A stretch of 50,665 nucleotides of DNA, taken from Nitrosomonas marina (GTDB lineage: Bacteria > Pseudomonadota > Gammaproteobacteria > Burkholderiales > Nitrosomonadaceae). Under the pieces are notes generated by a model that was not told where the DNA came from, did not search any database, and was given only the letters and a program-made list of their open reading frames with translations. The stretch lies in contig NZ_FOCP01000023.1 of the NCBI RefSeq assembly GCF_900110145.1, positions 1-50,665 of the forward strand. Direction: 5' to 3'. The position numbers and the translations under genes were made by a program. Shown piece by piece: positions 46,737 to 50,665 of the stretch (position 1 is the first letter of the stretch; every line of letters starts with the position of its first letter).

Positions 46737-47894
46737 TTAATTTTCAATGTTGCCCAAATGTTGCCCATACATTTGTGCCGCTTTTGCTCCATGCCGCTCA
46801 TCATTGTTAATCCAGCGGGCGTATGTTTTAGCTGTAATTAGCACATTTGAGTGTCCCATTTGCGCAGATACCCAGGCTATATTTTCACCGGCTGATAGCA
46901 TCATTGATGCAAAAGTGTGGCGAGTTTGATACGGATTTCTATAGCGCACGCCCGCTTTTTCTAGTAACGGCATCCAAAACCCTTTCCTGATCTGCTGGTC
47001 GCCGGTCCATTGCTTTCCGGTATAGGGGTTCAAAAATACTTTGCCTCCTTGCAGGAGGGTATGTTGTTTTTGATCGATTAACGCATTCTCAACATGAGGC
47101 AGCATGTCAATCTCACGATTACTTGATTTTGTTTTTGTTGATTCGTCGCTTTTGGCGGCATAGGTGTGTGCTTTATTAATCTTTATTTTTTTACGTTTCC
47201 AGTCAATGTCAGACCACTCCAATGCGATTAACTCTGAAGTTCTCATGCCAGTCCAGAAAAACACAATGCATTGATTTTTTATCGACCCTGTTGCGGCTTT
47301 TATTATCGACTCTTGCTCATCCGCATTAAACGGATCAACGTATGATTTTTCTTTTGGCGGCTCGTTGCGTTTGTATGTCCAACCGAGAAGTGGGTTAACA
47401 GGTATCAGGTCATCATGCTGGGCGTCTTGCAGAGCGGCTCGTAGCGGACTCAAGATATTGATAATCCTTTTATTTGAACAATCCATACTGGAAACCCAAT
47501 TACGCACGTCTGCGCGCGTCAGTTTGTGTAGTGGCAGATATCCGAATTTCGGTATTACCAGGTTGTTTATGATCTTTCTGTAATCTTTTAGTGTGCTTGC
47601 TTTTATTGTTGGTTCTTTATTCGCCAGCCATTCAACAAGGTAAGTTTTTACCGTGTATTGAGACGATGCGAATTTCTTAGCGTTTCGTGAATCAGGGAAT
47701 GTTACAGAATAGTCGAACGTGCCGTTTTCAATCGATAACAGGATGGCCGCACGGTGATTTGACGCCCGTCTCAGGTTAGCGGGAGTGGGCTGCAGTTTGA
47801 TGCGTTCACGACATTTTTGCCCCTTGTAGTAGAAGCTGATCTCAATTGATGTCGCGCTGGCTGCGGTGACGCCTGGGTATTTGTTTCCGCCCAT
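46737..47894 (-). CDS. Tyrosine-type phage integrase
   Basis: A 385-residue tyrosine recombinase. An N-terminal arm-binding region (SIEISFYYKGQKCRERIKL) and a core-binding helical domain precede the catalytic domain (about 190-370). The catalytic set is visible: Arg in GMRTSELIALEW, H-x-x-R-type RHTFAS, the later His in MGHSNVLIT and the nucleophilic Tyr in KTYARW. It marks the left end of the integrated element at tRNA-Ser. The start lies within the 3' part of the excisionase-like gene, overlapping by 124 bases. Confidence 0.94.
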   Translation of the reverse strand: MGGNKYPGVTAASATSIEISFYYKGQKCRERIKLQPTPANLRRASNHRAAILLSIENGTFDYSVTFPDSRNAKKFASSQYTVKTYLVEWLANKEPTIKASTLKDYRKIINNLVIPKFGYLPLHKLTRADVRNWVSSMDCSNKRIINILSPLRAALQDAQHDDLIPVNPLLGWTYKRNEPPKEKSYVDPFNADEQESIIKAATGSIKNQCIVFFWTGMRTSELIALEWSDIDWKRKKIKINKAHTYAAKSDESTKTKSSNREIDMLPHVENALIDQKQHTLLQGGKVFLNPYTGKQWTGDQQIRKGFWMPLLEKAGVRYRNPYQTRHTFASMMLSAGENIAWVSAQMGHSNVLITAKTYARWINNDERHGAKAAQMYGQHLGNIEN

Positions 47895-48055
47895 GAGTTA
47901 TATTCTTGTATATTAATCAATATCCTGCCATCCGGCGCCTTAGTGTACTGCTTGCCGAGAATCCAGTCACCGCGCTTGATTTTAGACTCTACAGCTGCCT
48001 CTGTATAGCCTGTTTCATTGCAGAATTTCTTTATTGTTACGTATTTAATCGACAT
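47771..48055 (-). CDS. Excisionase-like DNA-binding protein
   Basis: A 94-residue protein opening MSIKYVTIKKFCNETGYTE, with a winged-helix Xis/AlpA-like domain (about 1-60, including RGDWILGKQYTKAPDGRI and IQEYNSW). Excisionases bind att arms and turn integrase toward excision. The disordered C-terminal part runs 124 bases into the integrase gene in another frame. Its place upstream of int supports the role. Confidence 0.72.
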   Translation of the reverse strand: MSIKYVTIKKFCNETGYTEAAVESKIKRGDWILGKQYTKAPDGRILINIQEYNSWAETNTQASPQPARHQLRSASTTRGKNVVNASNCSPLPLT

Positions 48056-48488
48056 TTCTATTCAGTTTCAATAGGTCATTGCGCGGGTAGAGCATTATCC
48101 GTCCGGCCGCAAAATTCTTATCAATATTGAAGTCATGGAAACGTATCATTCTCATGTTCCCGCGAAGGTATCTAAGACCTTCACGGTGTGTCTCCTTTGG
48201 AAGCCATATACCAGTCGATCTTTTGTATATCCTGTCAACTTTCGCGGTTTGTTTAGACTTTTTGCCCCTACGAATGCCGGTTTTTTTGATAGGTCGGCAT
48301 AAAATTGTTTCCATAATGATGTCAACATCATTGGGGTTTTCCCTATGTCTGGCTGTTGACCCGAAAAGCCACGCTCTCTTTACCCTCATGCACTCATGCC
48401 CGCATTCAGGAGTCTGAATAATCCCATTTATGGCGTGGAGTCTTTCTGCCACAGTTAAAGCATGCCTGATCGCCGTTTTAAGCCTCAT
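48045..48488 (-). CDS. Nucleotidyltransferase-fold (MNT-like) phage protein
   Basis: A 147-residue protein. The Pol-beta nucleotidyltransferase signature is present: AWLFGSTARHRENPNDVDII, with G-S and the D-x-D metal-binding pair. The rest is basic and unassigned. The start at 48488 is chosen because it overlaps the ASCH gene stop in ATGA; the longer frame starting at 48551 would overlap that gene. It may transfer nucleotides to a target protein or RNA, but activity is unproven. In an early region of the element. Confidence 0.7.
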   Translation of the reverse strand: MRLKTAIRHALTVAERLHAINGIIQTPECGHECMRVKRAWLFGSTARHRENPNDVDIIMETILCRPIKKTGIRRGKKSKQTAKVDRIYKRSTGIWLPKETHREGLRYLRGNMRMIRFHDFNIDKNFAAGRIMLYPRNDLLKLNRNVD

Positions 48489-48658
48489 TTTCTGATCCGG
48501 TTTTTCGTGCAGTATCCGCTTGACAGAATGGCTGTCCGCCCAGGTATGCATGTTTTCTCGTTACAGCGTGAACCGTACCTGCGAAGTTCGTCTGGCTTTG
48601 TTCCGGCCTCGAACTGGTCATAAGCCCATGCGTTGAGTGGGAAGAAAAGCGGCTTCAT
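48485..48658 (-). CDS. Very small ASCH-like protein
   Basis: A 57-residue frame below the usual length cut-off. MKPLFFPLNAWAYDQFEAGT followed by KPDELRRYG resembles the start of phage ASCH-domain proteins, which bind RNA or modified nucleosides. It has ATGA overlaps at both ends (with DUF6378-like gene and nucleotidyltransferase gene), strong evidence that it is translated. The ASCH fold normally needs 90 or more residues, so it may be truncated or a minimal variant. Confidence 0.62.
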   Translation of the reverse strand: MKPLFFPLNAWAYDQFEAGTKPDELRRYGSRCNEKTCIPGRTAILSSGYCTKNRIRK

Positions 48659-49260
48659 TTGCCTTCCCTAATTTTGTCTTTCAGCGCAACATAATCAGCG
48701 ATATCAACCCAACTATCTACATGTTCAGGATCATTGCCAAGCCGCGCCATTTTTAGCAGCATCATCATTATGCAAACATCATATTGAGTAATATCGATGC
48801 CGAGGTGAATCGACCAGTAACTAGCTATGCGCCGAAGATTTTTGCCCGTATCGCTGTATATTCGTTCCCGGTCTCCATGAACGATCTGTTTCGCTGTATC
48901 GAGAAAACCATCAGGTTTCTGTTGAATAGGTTTATTTCCTGTTGGATTAACGAGAATGTTTGCGGCTGCGGCTACTTGGTTATCTGAATTTTTCTTTAAT
49001 CCATCTGATTTCTGAGCGTCTATCTCGTAACCTTCAAAACCGTGAGAAAATTCAGCAAGCACATAGCTGAATCGCACGTTGTCTATTCTCTTGCGTGCGA
49101 TCAGCTTGTCCGCTGACGTGTAGAGTGATCTGATAGCCTCAGAAACATCTTTCACACTTTCTGCGCAATCAATTGCGTCGTATGCTTCGGCTGTTGTGAA
49201 TGGCTCTCTCTTTTTCTTCGCAAAATCGAGCACCGCTTGTTTAAGTACCTGTTTATCCAT
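48655..49260 (-). CDS. Phage protein with DUF6378-like C-terminal domain
   Basis: A 201-residue protein. The N-terminus (about 1-75) is helical and may be a winged helix; a low-complexity linker follows; the C-terminal part (about 140-195) has ASYWSIHLGIDITQYDVCIM and a DSWVDIADYVAL block like DUF6378 of phages. Role unknown. Start overlaps the preceding gene by eight bases. Confidence 0.65.
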   Translation of the reverse strand: MDKQVLKQAVLDFAKKKREPFTTAEAYDAIDCAESVKDVSEAIRSLYTSADKLIARKRIDNVRFSYVLAEFSHGFEGYEIDAQKSDGLKKNSDNQVAAAANILVNPTGNKPIQQKPDGFLDTAKQIVHGDRERIYSDTGKNLRRIASYWSIHLGIDITQYDVCIMMMLLKMARLGNDPEHVDSWVDIADYVALKDKIREGK

Positions 49261-49486
49261 CTTTCATTCCAAAACGAGTATTGTTTCCATTTTTGTCATG
49301 GAAAACGACCGTGATCCTTGTTGCGCCCAATAACAATTTTGGATTGTTTGTGTAAATGTATGCACTTACGTCCATGTTTCCCCAACTTGCCTCAACAAAA
49401 GTAAATCCATCAATTTTTTTGCCCAACTTGGCGATCGCGCAATCAATTGCTTCTGTAACATCCATTTTCCCTATGATCATTTTCAA
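49253..49486 (-). CDS. Small hypothetical phage protein
   Basis: A 77-residue alpha/beta protein with no recognised family, beginning MKMIIGKMDVTEAIDCA. It overlaps both neighbours in the minus-strand array (four bases with the upstream gene, eight with the downstream gene), so it is likely real and translationally coupled. Confidence 0.6.
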   Translation of the reverse strand: MKMIIGKMDVTEAIDCAIAKLGKKIDGFTFVEASWGNMDVSAYIYTNNPKLLLGATRITVVFHDKNGNNTRFGMKDG

Positions 49487-49953
49487 TCCTCTGCGAGTTC
49501 GTAAATAATCCTGCTGGCTTCCTTTTCATCAATACCCGCTATCGCCGCAGTTATTTCCACAGACAGGTTGTAGACTATTCGGCAATGCCTAATGACCGCC
49601 TTGGTGTCGCCATTTGATTTTCGCTTGGTCATTGCTATGGCAAAATATTGGGTAAATCCGCCGAATGTCAGCTCGTTTCCGTTTTTGTCTGTAAGGTATC
49701 CGGCCTTTCTTGCTGCCTCGTAATGTTCTTTTCGTTTCCCTCTGACCGTCATGGATTCTTGTGATACAAGGAAATCGACCAGATCAACTATTTGTCTGTA
49801 AGACAGATAACACTTGAACATATCCCTCTTGTTGCTGCCTGCAGGTCCGCCAGCGACCGGTTTCTTAACTGGCATGGTGTTATCATCGTTTGCTGGCATC
49901 ATCAGACGGAGCCACATGATCTGGTCTTGCTGTTGCTTGGCTGATAGCTTCAT
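49483..49953 (-). CDS. Hypothetical phage protein
   Basis: A 156-residue basic protein in the early region of the element. Contains YLSYRQIVDLVDFLVSQE and a GGFTQYFAIAMTKRK stretch; no family recognised. Coupled by four-base overlaps to both neighbours. Confidence 0.6.
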   Translation of the reverse strand: MKLSAKQQQDQIMWLRLMMPANDDNTMPVKKPVAGGPAGSNKRDMFKCYLSYRQIVDLVDFLVSQESMTVRGKRKEHYEAARKAGYLTDKNGNELTFGGFTQYFAIAMTKRKSNGDTKAVIRHCRIVYNLSVEITAAIAGIDEKEASRIIYELAED

Positions 49954-50665
49954 GCCGCCTCCTGACTTTGTGCATCATCAGCAACAACTTCGCCGTTCTC
50001 AACCCAGTACGCTGTAATGGTCTCGGGAAGGGATACCGGTTTTTTCTTCATCGTTCCGAAAATGATGCATGAGTCGAGTTCGCCTGCTTGCGCTAACTCA
50101 TCCAGCCAGTAGATAAGGCTGCTGCGATTGCCAAGGTCCAGAACATCAAAGCGGTCTAGTACCAGTGTTTTAGTGCCTGAAATGTGCGATATCGCCTCGG
50201 CAATCATCGCATCGACGCGCCATTGCTCAGATTCAGATAGCAGTGCATAAGGAATTGAAAGACTGCCACCATCCTTGGTTGCGGTGATGTTCATTTCGCT
50301 GTCGATAACAGGGTGTAGCATCCAGGAAGCCATTGCATTTGATTTCAGGCGGTCATTGATCGGTTTCAGAGCCGTTTTAAGCAGTTCTCCTGGTATTCCG
50401 GACGGTGATAATGCATCTGCTATTGCCAACCATTCCATGATGTCCTGGTGCAGCTTTTTTGCCTTGTCGATTACCAGCGCACGGTTTGAATGCTGGTCCA
50501 CAATATCTTTGTATTTTTTCTCGTCAGCCTGCCACTGGCTTAAGTTTTCGTTGAGTTCTTTAATCTCAGCCTGCAGTGGCTCGATATCGATAACTGAAGA
50601 TCCTGTATCGCCGGATTTACCCAATTGCTCAAGTTTTGCTTTCGCATCTTCAGCGAGCGCAATAT
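49950..50665 (-). CDS. SMC/RecF-like AAA ATPase, C-terminal portion (partial)
   Basis: The frame is open to the right edge, so the N-terminus with Walker A lies beyond the window. Visible: a coiled-coil (about IEPLQAEIKELNENLSQWQAD), then an ABC-type signature LLSESEQWR, Walker B TLVLDRFDVLD and a switch region. This is the pattern of phage ATPases related to RecF/RecN/SMC that handle DNA ends. An internal TTG at 50624 is not needed as a start because the frame continues upstream. Confidence 0.72.
   Translation of the reverse strand, partial: IALAEDAKAKLEQLGKSGDTGSSVIDIEPLQAEIKELNENLSQWQADEKKYKDIVDQHSNRALVIDKAKKLHQDIMEWLAIADALSPSGIPGELLKTALKPINDRLKSNAMASWMLHPVIDSEMNITATKDGGSLSIPYALLSESEQWRVDAMIAEAISHISGTKTLVLDRFDVLDLGNRSSLIYWLDELAQAGELDSCIIFGTMKKKPVSLPETITAYWVENGEVVADDAQSQEAA

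Noticed and set aside
1..50665. CRISPR arrays, rRNA genes, full insertion sequences
   Set aside because: No regularly spaced direct repeats, rRNA-like sequence or intact transposase frame with terminal inverted repeats was seen.

Overview
The window looks like a chromosomal segment of a betaproteobacterium, most likely an ammonia oxidiser of the Nitrosomonas group. This is inferred from protein character (a PEP-CTERM tail, HypX-type hydrogenase maturation, hopanoid genes, a DUF1840 protein, Rnk, PurT, QueG) and not from a marker gene.

Layout. 1-760: the last codons of a PEP-CTERM protein, then the decayed remains of a mobC/relaxase mobilization module. 761-1762: an MsrB-MsrA fusion. 2050-8654: a type I restriction-modification operon in the unusual order hsdR-hsdS-(GIY-YIG/DUF4357 protein)-hsdM. 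8773-11089: a DsbA-family protein, a hotdog thioesterase, a small Lpp-like lipoprotein ending in lysine and an L,D-transpeptidase. 11194-15546: hypC-hypD-hypE-hypX for [NiFe]-hydrogenase cofactor assembly, without hypA, hypB, hypF or hydrogenase subunits. 15666-16409: phoB. 16895-25339: a seven-gene TonB energy-transduction and receptor operon (DUF3450, TtpC-like, ExbB, ExbD, TonB, TPR, TonB-dependent receptor) divergent from phoB; the shared intergenic region carries two Pho-box-like sites, one facing each way. 25360-28931: lptM-lysA-squalene synthase-hpnA on the minus strand. 29041-32494: a LinKLMN/Mla-like lipid ABC transporter. 32666-34563: amiC and tsaE; tsaE overlaps the start of the divergent queG. 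34549-37825: queG, purT and a hexose-6-phosphate mutarotase. 38189-43912: DUF1840, rnk, two small unknown or structural proteins, a YggS-type PLP protein, an NTF2-like protein and metG. 44215-46510: an ApbC/Mrp ATPase, dcd and a secreted unknown. 46622-46713: tRNA-Ser(GGA). From 46737 to the window end: a prophage or integrative element inserted at that tRNA, with tyrosine integrase, excisionase-like protein, nucleotidyltransferase-fold protein, mini-ASCH protein, DUF6378-like protein and an SMC/RecF-type ATPase that runs off the edge.

The clearest systems-level signal is the phoB/TonB divergon. The minus-strand Pho box matches the 18-base enterobacterial consensus at 16 positions and has a TAATAT -10 exactly 10 bases downstream, suggesting phoB autoregulation. 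A weaker plus-strand box with the same 10-base geometry precedes the TonB operon. Together they suggest a phosphate-starvation-controlled outer-membrane uptake system. Second in interest are the GIY-YIG/DUF4357 gene inside the type I restriction operon and the pairing of an L,D-transpeptidase with a C-terminal-lysine lipoprotein.

All functional assignments come from reading translated sequence and recalled family motifs; no database search was run.
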